The position numbers and the translations under genes are program-made. 64,000 nt of DNA from Microvelia longipes (lineage: Eukaryota; Arthropoda; Insecta; Hemiptera; Veliidae), in NCBI GenBank assembly GCA_018340805.1, contig JACMZG010001870.1, positions 54,115,703 to 54,179,702 of the forward strand. The letters are read 5' to 3'. Positions 1 to 54,510 of the stretch are shown here, one piece after another. Within the stretch, counting starts at the first letter, position 1, and each line of letters begins with the position of its first letter. Under the pieces are notes generated by a model. It saw only the letters and a program-made list of their open reading frames with translations. It made no database searches and had not been told where the DNA came from.

Positions 1-1459
1 AGAGAGAGCCCATATACTCATGGCTTTGTTGGCTTTCTTCAACATTTTCCTAGCTTGTCTGCAATTAGCTTTGGTTTGAAGAGCATCCCTGGTTTTCACC
101 ATCGCCCAGTCATCTAAAAGGAAGTTGACTTTGCTTCTGGTAAGTCCTATAGCTGGTTCTGGTCCCTTGAAGGGTTCAGAGGAGCCTTCTCTGGCTAGTT
201 CATCAGCGGTCTCATTCCCCTCTACTCCAGAATGACCAGGGACCCAAACCAGTGTAACTTTATTTTTTCTCCCAAGTAACTATAGCTGATGTTGTCATTC
301 TCCTGCCAGTGCACTGGAGACACTGGGTGAGTCTAGTGCCTTGATTGCAGCCTGACTATCTGAGCATATAAAGATGCTTTTATCTTGAATGTTCCTTTCT
401 AGCAAAAGTTCCGAAGTTTTTAAAATAGCAAAGACCTCGGATTGATACACAGTTGCTAGATTTACTAGTGGGTAATATCTTTTCTCTTCTAACTCCTTGA
501 TATACAGTCCAGCTCCAACGAACCCCGTAGTTTCCATCCTCGCCTCGAGCCGTCAGTAAAGCAGATGAGAGATCCCTCTGGGAAGGAGTGCTCTCCACAC
601 TTCCACTCATCTCTTGAAGGAACCCTAGGGGTAAAGGATCGCTTAAGCTTAAGAGTATTTGGTGGCTTGGGAATCCCTGCTTTTAGGATACGAATTTCTC
701 TTTCAATTATTTTTGAAATTATGACATGCCTATAGTCCCTGCCTTCATCATTCCACTGACTGTTAGATTCCAGTCTCAGACAGGTAGCCATGGCTATTCT
801 CTTGATCCAGACATGTAAGGGGGGTGCCCAAAAATAACGTCCTGGGCAGCTGAAGGAGTAGATTTCATACAGCCCACAATGCCCAATGATGTCAATCTTT
901 GGACTTTTCCTAATTTTTTCCTTATGTAATGTTTCTCTACAGAGGGCCCCCAGACAATTGCTCCTAATTGGATCTTTGGCCAGACAATAGCTGTGTAGAT
1001 CCATCTCATCAATTGTGGCGAAAGCCCCCACGTCTTACTTACTATTCTCCTTAATTGCCACATTATTGAGGTCGCTTTATGGACTATTTTTTCTACATGT
1101 ATTTTCCAACTTAATTTAGGATCCAAAGACACTCTGACATATTTGACTTCACTCCTCAAGGCTAAATGCTTCCCAAAGAGTTTAGGATACCTTACTTCTT
1201 TTAAGTCTCTTTTGCTAGTGAATACCATGAGGCCCGTCTTATCTGGGTTGATTGAGAGGCCGACCTCACTACACCACTTTTCTAATACTTTACAAGCATA
1301 CTGCATGCGTTCACATACTGATGACAGAAACTTCCCTGTGATCAGTATAAGTCCATCGTCAGCATATGCTTGGGCATACAGATTATCTTCATTTAGTCTC
1401 ACCAATAAACTCTCCATAACAAGGCTAGGTTTAACATAGAACGTAGCTACTTTCAACAA
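1..1459 (-). pseudogene. 3' part of a decayed non-LTR retrotransposon (RT plus RNase H, R1/I-like group)
   Basis: Read on the minus strand, 794-1459 encodes the palm and thumb of a reverse transcriptase. It has the catalytic box YADDG and a downstream stretch KTGLMVFTSK typical of RNase-H-bearing LINEs. A second frame (489-1031) continues the thumb-connection region and ends in CFTDGS, the first RNase H motif. A third frame (295-537) has further RNase H sequence ending in ICSDSQAAIKAL. Frame changes between these blocks show the copy is dead. The RT N-terminus and endonuclease are missing at the 1459 end, which is usual 5' truncation. The element runs off the left edge of the window. An RNase H domain after the RT points to the I/R1/LOA side of the LINE tree. 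The exact clade is inferred. Confidence 0.85.
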
Positions 1460-1767
1460 GGAAATATCAAAATAGGTACTCGGGTGCTAATATTAGGAGG
1501 CTTACCACCTTCGTACTGGAAAACGGTTCAATTTACGTACCACTAAATTCGTGGTACGTTGTACTTGGGATTTTTACAATTTTTTGCAACTATTTATACC
1601 AAATAATGAACAAGTTATCTAAAAATAATTGTGGTGCGTAGGTGCGGACAATGTTTCTTTGAAATACTTGCTTCCTTGCTCAACTATCCAAAAATGAGGG
1701 ATGAATAGAAACGCTAGGTTATGATGATTATACATCGAAAACTTAATCATAATTTACTTGTTCAGGG

Positions 1768-1832
1768 AGGAAACACGCATTTCAAAGGAAATCCTCTCGG
1801 CTGGTGGACCTCCGCTCCAGAACTATTTAAAT
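1768..1832. repeat. Fragment of the dispersed tRNA-derived SINE-like repeat
   Basis: The motifs GAAACACGCATTTCAAAGGAAAT and, after a short gap, GGACCTCCGCTCCAGAA match the distal half of the repeat also seen at 6243, 29264, 46855, 49368, 59690 and 61010. This is a diverged single fragment. Confidence 0.65.
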
Positions 1833-2032
1833 CCGTTATTCATGTTTATTTAGATTCAGTTTACGTTCTGTAATGTTCTTCGTCCCTGCTACGTCTTTAG
1901 TTGAAACGTCGGTATCGTCTACATTGACGCCTCCACCAGCGGAAGACCTGCACCTTCATGTCTATAACCGCTGTAACCTACGCATTTCATGTAGAGTTGT
2001 TGGTTATATTAGCAGTAGTGCGTTTGTTGCAG

Positions 2033-2166
2033 ATTGATAGATAGCGTTGCTAAGAGACGGACGCAACGTGGCATTAGACATAGAGACAGACGCAAACGAA
2101 GCATTGACGAGTCTGATGTTATTGTATCTCCTCGTGTTGCTCATATGCAGCAAGCTAATTCTCAAG
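2033..2166 (+). CDS. Possible upstream exon of the CNNM gene (uncertain)
   Basis: A 44-codon open stretch lies between a good acceptor (GTTTGTTGCAG, ending 2032) and a modest donor (CTCAAG|GTATTA). It ends one base into a codon, which is the phase needed to join the CNNM exon starting at 5227. The peptide is basic and then acidic, with dibasic runs such as RDRRKRSIDESD. It is not hydrophobic, so it is not an obvious signal peptide. An adjacent, overlapping 53-codon frame starts at 1873, so the stretch could instead be part of a decayed transposon ORF. I do not recognise the peptide. A phase match happens by chance one time in three, so support is weak. Confidence 0.3.
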
Positions 2167-2169
2167 GTA

Positions 2170-2650
2170 TTATAAACTTATATAAACGACCACCTGTTTT
2201 TTTCCAAGTTTTTTTTTTTATATGTCATTACCTTTATCATACATCTATTTGTATATACATGCAAAGCAGATAGACCTTGTATTCATCTTTTAGATATGCT
2301 TACCTAGTTTTACTTAATGGATAGTTCTCAGATTCTGCAATGGCTCAGTATTGTCAGTATGATATCAACATGCTTAAAGTTATAAAACTTGACTTTATAA
2401 CAAAATGTGAACATTTTTACTGTCAATGCACTTTTATGACGACTTTAAGGAAGTCATTTATTTAATTGTGTTATTAACAACGTGCTTCAAATGTTCCTGG
2501 GCTTTGTAAAATACTCAAAACTGACTTCGTTGACGAACTCATAAATGGGATAAGGAAGTAAGCTCAAATAAGCTTACTAACTTGTTAGTTATTCCAAAAA
2601 TGTATTCCAAATATTGATGAAGTACTAAAGTATGTATAATCTCAAATACA
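2170..2650. other. AT-rich spacer, no feature seen
   Basis: I see no open frame, repeat or structured element between the candidate exon and the first readable LINE codons. Confidence 0.6.
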
Positions 2651-2654
2651 AAAG

Positions 2655-4860
2655 TCAAGATCTAATTACAGGCGATATAATGGAATTAAAAATCCTTGGT
2701 ACTCAGAGAAAGAAAAGAAACAAGGAGAGCTAGTTAGAAATCTATATGACTTTGGCAAAAGTGATAAAAATGGACCAATCTGGGGTAGATATATCAAAGA
2801 AAAGAAAAAATATATTGACCAACTCAAAAAAGCAAGGTTCAACTTCAATAAGGTTATAATTGAAGAATCCACCAATAAATCAAAAACAGTCTGGCAGATG
2901 GTAAATAAAGAGGTTAATAAGGTAAATAAGAAAACAATGCAAGAAAATTGTTCTTTAAATCCAGATGTTCTTAATAAATATTTTATTAAAATTACAGATG
3001 CAGGTACAAAAGATTTTGATAAAGCAAAGGATATTGCTAGGAAATGTTACCAACATAAGCTACCGCATAAAGATATTCTATTCCTAGTTCCTGTAACAGA
3101 AGAGAACATTGAAAAAGTTATTAAAAATATGAGCAATTCTAAAGCACAGGACTACTATGGTCTGTCTAATAGTTTACTTAAAAACATTTATCCAACAATT
3201 ATAAAACCTCTAACTCGGATTATCAATAACTGCTTAATACAAGGACATTTTCCACAAGCACTGAAAATCACAAAAATAACCCCAGTCTATAAAAAAGGTG
3301 ATATTAACGAAGCAGGCAATTATAGACCAATAAGTATCGCTCCTATTTTTGGTAAAGTGCTTGAGATAGTGATTAGGGAACAGCTTGTACACTACCTTGA
3401 AAAGAACAGTTTATTGTCACAATCACAGTACGCTTACCGAAAAAATAGATCTACTGAGAAAGCAGTATTAAAACTAGTACAAAGTACAATAGAGTGCTTC
3501 GAGAAGGGAGAACATGTGCTATTAACATGTATTGATCAATCAAAAGCTTTTGATAATGTTCCTAAACCAGTATTGTTGGAGAAAAGTAAACTATTAAACA
3601 TCCAAGGTAATGCGTTAAGGATCTTAGATGAATATCTTACAGATAGACCTCAGTATGTCGTTTTCAAAGGACAAGTCTCTGGTATTGAGATAGTTCGAGG
3701 CGAGTAGTACAGGGTTCGAATCTAGGAACCGTACTCTACCTTACCGACACCAATGATCTGGAAGAGTTCATGAAGAGCAGGAAAAATACACCAGTGCCAA
3801 TTACACCTGCAACCAGAGACCAACCTCAGAAACCTGAAACAAAAAGCAACAAAAAAGTAAATATAGTCAAAGAATTATTAATCACGTATGCGGATGATAC
3901 TAACACCATCCATTCGCACCAGGATGCTCAAATTTTGAGGGAAGCTGGAGACGAAGCTATGGAATGCATAGAAGAATGGATGACTGCCAACAACTTCTCC
4001 ATAAATAACGAGAAAACACAGAAATTAGTATTAAGCTTAAAAGTAAATTGTAAGCAAGATAGTGTTAATTTCCTAGGTGTAGTTATAGATCAAAAACTTA
4101 CATGGAAAGATAATATAACTAGTATAGAGAAAAAACTATCAAAGAATGTTTTTATATTTAGAAAATTAAATAAATACTTACCTGTAGACACGCTGGTTAC
4201 TGTGTACAGAGCATTGGTGGAGAGTAGGATATGTTATGGCATACTTCTCTGGGGACATGTTAACACTGAGAGTATATTATTAATACAGAAGAAAATATTG
4301 AGAATAATTATGAATATGAGCAGCAGGAAAACTTGTAAACCTGTATTCAAACAATTAGGTGTTATGACTGTGATAAATTTATTTATTTTACATTCTTTAA
4401 TTTATATTAAATCTAACATTAATAGCTTTAGGAAACCTAGTCATAAGTATAATACTAAGCATGTTAATAGCAATAATTTAGTTATAGAACAACATAGATT
4501 AAGTAAATCCGAGACTGGTCATTCAAATTTAGGTATAAAATTATTTAATAGACTCGATAATCAAACTAAAGCATTAGAATTAAGTGATTTTAAGAAACTT
4601 GTTAAAGAAAAACTTACCATTAATGTATTTTATAGTATTAAGGAATACCTAGTCAAAGGAATTTAAAATAATAATTGTGATATAAGTGTGTTTTTTAAAA
4701 TTTTTGTTTGTTCTGTAAGTGTTGCTCTCTGTTTTTAGTAATAAGTTTCATAATGTTATTTAATTGACGAATTTCTATTGTTTTTATGCTAAGGCTATAG
4801 TTCATAATGAAATAATAAAGGTTTTATTTATTATTTATTTATTTATTACGTGTATAGAGC
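2655..4860 (+). pseudogene. 5'-truncated non-LTR retrotransposon (Jockey-like family A), RT and C-terminus
   Basis: One frame is open from about 2690 through the linker into the RT (to 3707). It shows TPVYKKGD, NYRPISIAPIFGK and IDQSKAFDNVP, the RT fingers and the first catalytic Asp block. A single-base disturbance near 3703 breaks the frame at the GVVQGSNLG block, the counterpart of GVPQGSILGP. The second frame (3770-4666) carries the catalytic YADDTNT, FLGVVIDQKLTWK, then a long C-terminal region ending in KEYLVKGI. No RNase H follows. The 3' UTR ends in an AT-rich tail with a TTTATT repeat at about 4817-4850. The endonuclease is absent. The same C-terminal signature (QKKILRII...GVMTVINLF...) recurs at 26645, 40430 and 63556. 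Confidence 0.88.
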
Positions 4861-4861
4861 A

Positions 4862-5226
4862 AGTTTTATGAGAAACTAAATCGTTTACCATTTGCCTTGA
4901 ATTAGAATTGTATCAATGAAATGGCTCAAAACAAAATCAGCAATGAGCCACGTGATTTTTGTTGATTACCGACCAGCAAAGATGGTCTTTACTAAGGGGT
5001 TTTTTTAAAAAAATAGTCATAATTAATCTTTTAAGTCATACCTTAAGAATTACGTAAGAATATTGACAGATATTATATCATTCGAAATAAAACCTTTTAC
5101 TTCATAGAGTCTTGTTTACTTGGTAGTAACATGTTTAAAGGCAATGCCCCATGTATATCTTGTTTACTTGGTAAAAAAATGTTTAAAGGCAATGCCCCAT
5201 GTGTAACTTATTTATATTTATTTTAG
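4862..5226. other. Spacer or intron upstream of the first certain CNNM exon, with a short direct duplication
   Basis: A roughly 50-bp segment containing CTTGTTTACTTGGTA and AAAGGCAATGCCCCATGT occurs twice, at about 5111-5155 and 5158-5202. The second copy lies just before the acceptor TTTATTTTAG at 5226. Confidence 0.6.
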
Positions 5227-47679
<42,453 letters not shown>

Positions 47680-48017
47680 ACTCGACTCCACCACTCTGCG
47701 CGTGTGCAACATGAACCCGACTCCACCACTCTGCCCATGTGCAACATAAACCTGATGTGTCACAACATGATATGTCTTGTACCTGTAGTCCAACAGACAC
47801 TCATCAAAATATTTTAAATAATTACAATTTTCACTTGTATTGTTCTTATGGGTCTGATAAAGGATTTTCTGTTACGGGTTAATGAAGGGCTCTCATGGAA
47901 ACACCCCACTAATCATTTACCTCAAAAACAGAGGTACATTAAAGCTTTTTCAAATAACAAAAGCAGGTTTCTTAAAATTCAACTTGTTGTTGGTCTGTCC
48001 TGATGATGGTTTTTAAT
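47680..48017. other. Likely CNNM 3' UTR and downstream sequence
   Basis: It begins with a duplicated ACTCCACCACTCTGC motif (47687-47701 and 47720-47734). No other feature. Confidence 0.5.
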
Positions 48018-49182
48018 GCAATTGGGGCATTCCATGTCAAATCAACACAAAAATTAACATTTTTTGACTCAATGTCAGAGTGATATATTACAATATATGT
48101 TGGTTGACAGGTAGGCACCATAGAAGGAAGAAAAAAGTCACTTTTTGCCATTTCTATCAATGATTATGTCATAAATCTTGATTTTTTTACAGTGTGATAT
48201 ACCTTGACACACGTTTGCGCTACTGTGTCCAATCCCATGGCAGTCCCAAAATGAAACTTTTTGGACATTTTACAAACAGTTTAAGCTCTTTTTAGGATTT
48301 TTTTTTTAAATTGGCTTTTTGAGATATTAGCATTTTTATTTTGTATTTGCTCATAAAAAAAATTGTAACTAATTATCCAAAAGTATGTAGAATCTAAAAG
48401 GGCCACGTTTAAGCTTTCTAATGTTACCAAAATAAAAATCATACCCTATACAAAATTTTGGATACAATCATAACTTCAGTGAGCGCCGTGGAATGGTCTA
48501 CAATATTAACAACACCAACTTCGTCTTTCCACCAATAAGCTTTACTTTAACTCTGAGCAGAGCCGGCTTTCGGCTATAATGCCATCTACAGTGCCTAAAC
48601 AAGTAACAATCATAACTTAACAAAATAACTTAATATAAATAACCTAATCTTAACACACTAAATAAAAGGTCCAAAAAATAAAATACAAAGTTAAAAATGA
48701 AAAGAATCCATAACTAAAAAAATAAATAAGTTTATATAAATAAATAAATATAATAATAAATAAATGAAATGATAAATAAATAAAAATAATAAAGAAATAA
48801 TAATAAATAAATAAAATAATAAATGAATAAAATAATAAATAAATACAATAATAAATAAATAAATAAAATGATTGTTACTTGTTTAGGCACTGTAGATGGC
48901 ATTATAGCCGAAAGCCGGCTCTGCTCAGAGTTAAAGTAAAGCTTATTGGTGGAAAGACGAAGTTGGTGTTGTTAATATTGGATACAATCATTTTTGTAGT
49001 CAAAGAAATGTTGAAAAATAATATTTTTGGAATGTTATTTTGACGTATTGCGGCAATACGGTTGCAACAGATGAGCCAAATATTTTTCCTTCTATGGTGT
49101 CTACCTGTCAGCCAAATTATTTTAAAATTGGGTGTGTCTAGTGTTTTTATCTGTGTTGATTTGATATGGAATGACCCAATTA
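48018..49182. mobile_element. TIR element containing a second inverted-repeat insertion
   Basis: Outer inverted repeats: left CAATTGGGGCATTCCATGTC (48019-) extending through GACAGGTAGGCACCATAGAA (to about 48128), right the diverged complement (about 49080-49182). Inside, 48502-48612 and 48868-48979 are a near-perfect inverted repeat of about 112 bp around an AAATAA-rich core. 48459-48471 and 48979-48991 are identical 13-bp direct repeats (TGGATACAATCAT), likely the target duplication of the inner element. No coding capacity. Confidence 0.8.
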
Positions 49183-49367
49183 CATTTTGTAATTGGTAAC
49201 ACATTACATTAACACATCTGTAATATTATTTGAATGGCTAACTGTTGTATTAGTTTTGCAAGCTAACCTCTAGACATTTAATTACATTAATAACTCCAGG
49301 ACGCGGCTTTGGCCAACCATATAACTACCACCATCAGCTTTGGCTAATTATCAGCTTCTCAGCATTA

Positions 49368-49720
49368 AAATAATTTTGGCGCAAATTTCCTTTGGAGTGC
49401 GTGTTTCCGTGCTTTACAATCCATTTCTTGCTTTAGGTTACGGTTTATGCTTTATAACTTGAGCAGTTACTCAATTATCAAGCACCACTCATATCTCATT
49501 TTTTCTGTATTTTTCAAAGGAAATGGGCATAACTATCCTGTTAGTTATACAAAACTTTGTCACTATTTTTTTATAATGTATATATAATTGTTAGCTCTCA
49601 CTATTCATTATTTATATTAGTTTAAAGCTCAGTTAGTGTTAACCATTTAAGATTTGGTGCATTTCCTTTGAAAAAAGAGACAGAAAAAATTAGTTATGGG
49701 TAATGCTTGATAATTCAGTA
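49368..49720. repeat. Inverted pair of the SINE-like repeat, partial
   Basis: Reverse arm from about 49368 (TTTTGGCGCAAATTTCCTTT) to about 49527 (TTTCAAAGGAAATGG), a spacer with CATAACTATCCTGTTAGTTA, and a forward partial arm at about 49658-49720 (GCATTTCCTTTGAAAAAAGA). Same order as at 29264 and 61128. Confidence 0.75.
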
Positions 49721-49748
49721 AGTTAAGTTAAGTTAGTTTTAAAAAGTG

Positions 49749-49749
<1 letters not shown>

Positions 49750-49801
<52 letters not shown>

Positions 49802-49805
49802 GTAT
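49750..49805. repeat. (TA)n microsatellite
   Basis: TA tract of about 50 bp followed by GTATGTATG. Confidence 0.95.
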
Positions 49806-50865
49806 GTATGTGTGTGCATAAAGTTTTGAGAAATGTATTTTGTTAAGGACCTTTAAAACAGATGATTGTCATGGTCTGAGGTTCGACTCTCACCATGATG
49901 TTGAGCTAAAATCAACTCCCCAGTTGTGAGGAAAAGTACAGGAGTACCTTTGTTATTTTTGCTGCAGTTTTGTAGAGAGGGAGGGAAGGGGCGGTACTTT
50001 ACGCGAGGCTTATCTCAGCTTAGACAGTGCTTGTCATTGATGCAAGGCTTATCTCAGCTTAGACAGTGCTTGTCAATTTTATTTAGCAACCCTTGAAAAC
50101 CAGTCCTATTTAAATTACAAGAGGTGTTTGTCTCTTTCACTGCTATTAGTCCAGTATGAGCTGGTTGGTTCTCAAAAACTTATGTGAAAACTATGCAAGT
50201 TGACTAAGGTTGAAACCAACTCTTATTACACTCTTACCACTTAACCCGATACCAATCACATTGCTGTACTATGTCTGGTGTTTTGCTTACCAGTCTATTT
50301 GCAACTAAGACAGTATTGAAAGACTGCTGTCTATAAGGAGACATTATTAGTTGTTGAAACAAGTGACATGCTTCAAGGCAAATATGTCTGTTTAAAATTG
50401 AAAATATGTTTGTTTTTTAAATTGTTGTTTTCAAAGTTCTCTGTCTGGATGTGTGTGTCTGTTATCTTCATAGCTCCCAACGCATTTATGCTAGACAGTT
50501 GAAAATTTGTACAAAAATCAATCATTAGTTGTAGTTTTAATTAACCCGCAATAATGAATCTGCATAAAATTTAAAAATTCATAAAACCCAAAGAAATGTT
50601 TTGATCAGTTTGATATTTGAAAGGCATGCAATCATGTATAAGTCCAACATATGAGCCAAGTTTCTTCGTATTATCAGCATTAGTGAAATTTTTATCAAAT
50701 GACTTGTGTACGTTTTGTAAAAAAATCAATTGAAATTATGAATGTAATTCAATTGAGTTTAAATTTGGTACAAGGTTCTACTTTTATACACTGTTTCAAT
50801 GCAATAAGTATATCCATGATTTTTATTGTATCATAAAAGTTAAGTATTATTAAACGGGGTCAATG
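49806..50865. other. Intergenic DNA with short duplications
   Basis: GAGGTTCGACTCTCACC at 49880 resembles a Pol III B box, but I find no matching A box or tRNA fold. A 36-bp segment (AGGCTTATCTCAGCTTAGAC AGTGCTTGTCA) is duplicated at about 50006 and 50044. No genes. Confidence 0.5.
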
Positions 50866-52650
50866 CCTGGATGGGTGACCTATAGGAAGGAAATGAATGA
50901 AAGTCGTGTTTCGGTATATAATTGGTGATTTTTACATTCTGAGGATGAGTGAAGCCAATCGGATGTGATGAGTAAAATTTCTGAGGTACCCCGCCCCGTT
51001 AATTAGTAAAAGTGTATATTTTTTAAAATGTCCAAACATGGTCCAAATTTTAATTTGTTTTAAACATGTTGGTCCCTGCGCAGAACATGTTGCTAACATG
51101 TTCTATTACATGGTTCCCTGCCAGCTGATGACTTAGATTACACAACACAGCTGTTATATTTCCTGTGATTAATACACTGTCTCTAGTTTTTACTGTTTTG
51201 ATCTTTCAGTATAAAATTTATTTATTTTAATAAACCAAATTCCTACATTTTCTGCCAGTGATTTTAGTTGCTTTTTACTTATTTGGCATTTTTTATTTGT
51301 TAATTGAATTTAAAAAAAAAATATGTTAGCTTTAATTATGTAGGTACTATTTATGAAAATGTTCCTTTTTAAGAAAATAATCTATAAATGATGAATGAGT
51401 TATGCCATGCAGATGTATGAGTTATGCCATGCAGATGAGATATAATGTAACGATAACATTTATTTTCCAGAAACGTATAGTTTACCAAATACATGATATA
51501 TTTAACTTTTTTACTAAAAACTTTTTCTTATAATAAGGTGATAATTCATATATAATGTATTGGATTCTTTGGGCAGCGTGCAGAGGGCATTGCTTACACC
51601 TGTAGGAGCTCATTTTATCTTTGTTTAGTAATTATTTGGCTTTGTAACTTTCTTAACTATTCCATTTGAACCTCCAGACTGAGTGATCTCTCTCAGACTG
51701 AGTGGTCTCTCTCAGACTGAGTGATTGTCCCCAACTTTCCTTTGCTTATGTTCTGCAAATTTTGCTTTACTTTTATTTAATAATGAAAATAAAACAAATG
51801 TCTGCGAGGGAAACAATGACATTAATAATGATCTGATTGGTTACTTGTTGCATAACTATAACTTATCCATTTGACCTGCCAGAATCCAGTGTGTTTATTT
51901 AGTTTAGTTTTCTAATTGGTTCATTACTCTATACAGTCTGCATTACTAACCTGTGTAGCCTGTACAAGTATGTACGTAGCCTTTGCTCATTCCTCTTGAA
52001 ATAATTCACGCATTGTTTCTAAAAAATGTTATTTTGTTGCCATCATATTGACTATTAATTTTATATTTCTTCTATTACAATTAAAAATGTAATAAATGTT
52101 AACTCTAACTTAAATTTTGAAATGTTTTGACCTTGTGGAGCAAGATGTAGTTATTCTTTTAGAAATTTTAGTTTTTTAAAATGATCATTTTGAAATGTTA
52201 TTTATTTGTTTGTTTCTATTTTAACTAGTCTTTGTTTAACAAATGAATGTAAATAGTTTTTTTTAGATAAATATTATTAACTGTTTGACTTTTTTCTTTT
52301 CCTCACCTGATATTGTTTTATTGGAAAAGTATTGTGTTGACCCAAGACCAAGATTTCAGGAATCAGTATAATGTTGTGAGGTGGACTTGCCACGCTATCT
52401 GTCTTTGTCATAACACAACTCCTGCTAGAGAGTTGAAATAGCAAAAATATAGACTTAAGGTCTGATTCTGCTTCCCAGAAGAAAACATTTTGCTGAGCCA
52501 TCAGAAATGGTTGAATATAAAGATTTGAGCAATCGAGTTAAAAATTTAGCTCTTTGAGTTAGAGATGTATTCTCTGACTTTCCATTTTGAAAATATTGAC
52601 TCGAATTTAAAAAATTTGAACTAAAACTTTCAAATTTCTGACTATAGTGA
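50866..52650. other. Intergenic DNA, nothing recognised beyond tiny duplications
   Basis: ATGAGTTATGCCATGCAGATG occurs twice at about 51395-51436, and CAGACTGAGTGRTCTCTCT three times at about 51676-51727. No coding evidence. Confidence 0.5.
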
Positions 52651-52757
52651 ATTTTCATCATGAAAATTACACTTATGAGTTTGTTTGGACAATGAAAGTT
52701 GAGGGGTGGGGAGATCGATTCAGTTTAACTTCCAGATAGCAAAAATATAAATCTAAA
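52651..52757. repeat. Diverged relative of the left end of the insertion at 14985
   Basis: GAATTTTCATCATGAAAATT, ACTTATGAG, GTTTGGAC and TGAGGGGTGGG line up in order with 14988-15090. It is a fragment of a dispersed repeat. Confidence 0.7.
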
Positions 52758-52854
52758 AAATGTATCTAGTCCTGCCATAAAGTCTGTAACAAACATTGGA
52801 CCTACAACAACTCAATTACTTTTATAATTACAACAATTTATTTGTTATAGTTTA

Positions 52855-54050
52855 TTATGTTTGGTACAAAGGTAAAAACTACTAGTCTTCTGCATGGGTT
52901 AGGGGATGTTCAACAAGTGCTTTATCTGTTGCTTTACTAGTCTTAGGCTTGGGTTAGAGGATGATCAACAAGTGATTGATCTGTTGCTTTAATAGTCTTT
53001 GGCTGGGGTTTAGGGAATAATTAATAATTGTTAAAACTTAACTTTACAAGTCTCTGGCTGGTGTTAAGGATAATCAACAAGTGTTACATTTGTTTATCAT
53101 AGGGGATGATCAACAAGTATTTGATTTGTTACTTTACTAGTCTTTGGCTGGGGTTAGGGGAGAATCAACAAGTGTTTGATGTTTACTTTACAAGTCTCTG
53201 GCTGGTGTTAGGGATAATTAACAAGTGTTTAAATTGTTCCTTTACTAGTCCTTGGATAGGGTTTGGGGGTGATCAACAAGTATTTGAACTGTTCCTTTAC
53301 TAGTCCTTGGCTGGTGTTAGGGAATGATTAAGAAGTGTTACATTTGTTTATCATAGGGGATAATCAGCAGTGTTTAATCTGTTGCTTCGCTAGTCTTTGG
53401 CTTGGGTTAAAGGCCAATCAACAAGTATTTGATTTGTTGCTTTAATAGTGTTTAGCTAAGGGTTAGGGGATAATCAACAAGTGCTTTATCTGTTGCTTTA
53501 CTAGTCTTTGGCTTGGGTTAGAGGATGATCAACAAGTATTTGATTTATTTTTTTACCTAGTGTTTGGCTGGGGTTAAGGGATAATGAACAAGTGTTTGAT
53601 GTTTACTTTACTAGTCTCTGGCTAGTGTTAGGGATAATCAACAAGTGTTTGAATTGAAGCTTTACTAGTCCATGACTGGTGTTAGGGGATGATCAACAGT
53701 GTTTAATCTTTTGCTTTACTAGTCTCTGGCTGGGGTTAGGGGATGATTAACTAACTTTACTAGTCTCTGGCTGGTGTTAGGGATAATCAACAAGTGTTTG
53801 ATCCATTGCCTTACAAGCCTTTGGCTGGGGTTAGGGGATAATTGAGAAGTGTTTGATCTGTTACTTTACTAGTCTATGGCTGGATAGGGGATGATCAACA
53901 GGTGTTTGATCCTCTGCTTTACTAGTCATTTGCCGGGGATAACGAACAAGGGTTTGATAATTACTTTACTAGTCTTTGGCTGGGGTTATGGATAATTAAC
54001 AAGTGTTTGATGTATTCCTATACTTGTTTTTGACTGGGTTGGGGTACTTG
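52855..54050. repeat. Diverged minisatellite, unit about 55-60 bp, roughly twenty copies
   Basis: Core unit: TTTACTAGTCTTTGGCTGGG, GTTAGGGGATAATCAACAAG, TGTTTGATCTGTTGC. Substitutions and indels are common, so it is older than the array at 23740. It lies between the two convergent genes. Confidence 0.92.
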
Positions 54051-54510
54051 ATCTAATTCCTTAAATGGGTATCTGACTATGCTTAGGGAATGTTATACTA
54101 AACCTAGGGTATTTGACTCTTCACAGGTAAAGTAATACTGTACCTAGGGTATCTAACTCTCCTCAGGTAATGAATACTGACCCTGGGTATCTGACTCCCC
54201 TCAGGGAATAGAATAATAAATCTAGGGTATCTGTCTCCTCAGGTAATGTTACTAACCTGGGTATCTGACTCCCTCAGGGATAGAATAATAAATCTAGGGT
54301 ATCTGTCTCCTCAGGTAATGGTTACTGACCCTGGGTATCTGACTCCCCTCAGGTAATAGAATAATAAATCTAGGGTATCTGTCTCCTCAGGTAATGGTTA
54401 TTGACCCTGGGTATCTAACTCTCCTCAGGTGATGGTTACTGACCCTGGGTATCTGACTTTCCTTAGGCAATAGAATACTGTACCTAGGGTTTATGACCCT
54501 TATTAGGTGA
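54051..54510. repeat. Minisatellite, unit about 45-60 bp
   Basis: The unit contains CTAGGGTATCTGACTCCCCT, then CAGGTAATAGAATAATAAAT. The embedded CTCAG|GTAAT resembles a 5' splice site. About nine copies. It directly follows the previous array. Confidence 0.9.

Noticed and set aside
3711..3725. GGGTTCGAATC looks like a Pol III B box
   Set aside because: It is the LINE codon block corresponding to GVPQGSILGP and continues in the RT frame; there is no A box or tRNA fold.
49867..49900. GGTTCGACTCTCACC as a tRNA gene
   Set aside because: No A box at the right distance and no cloverleaf can be drawn.
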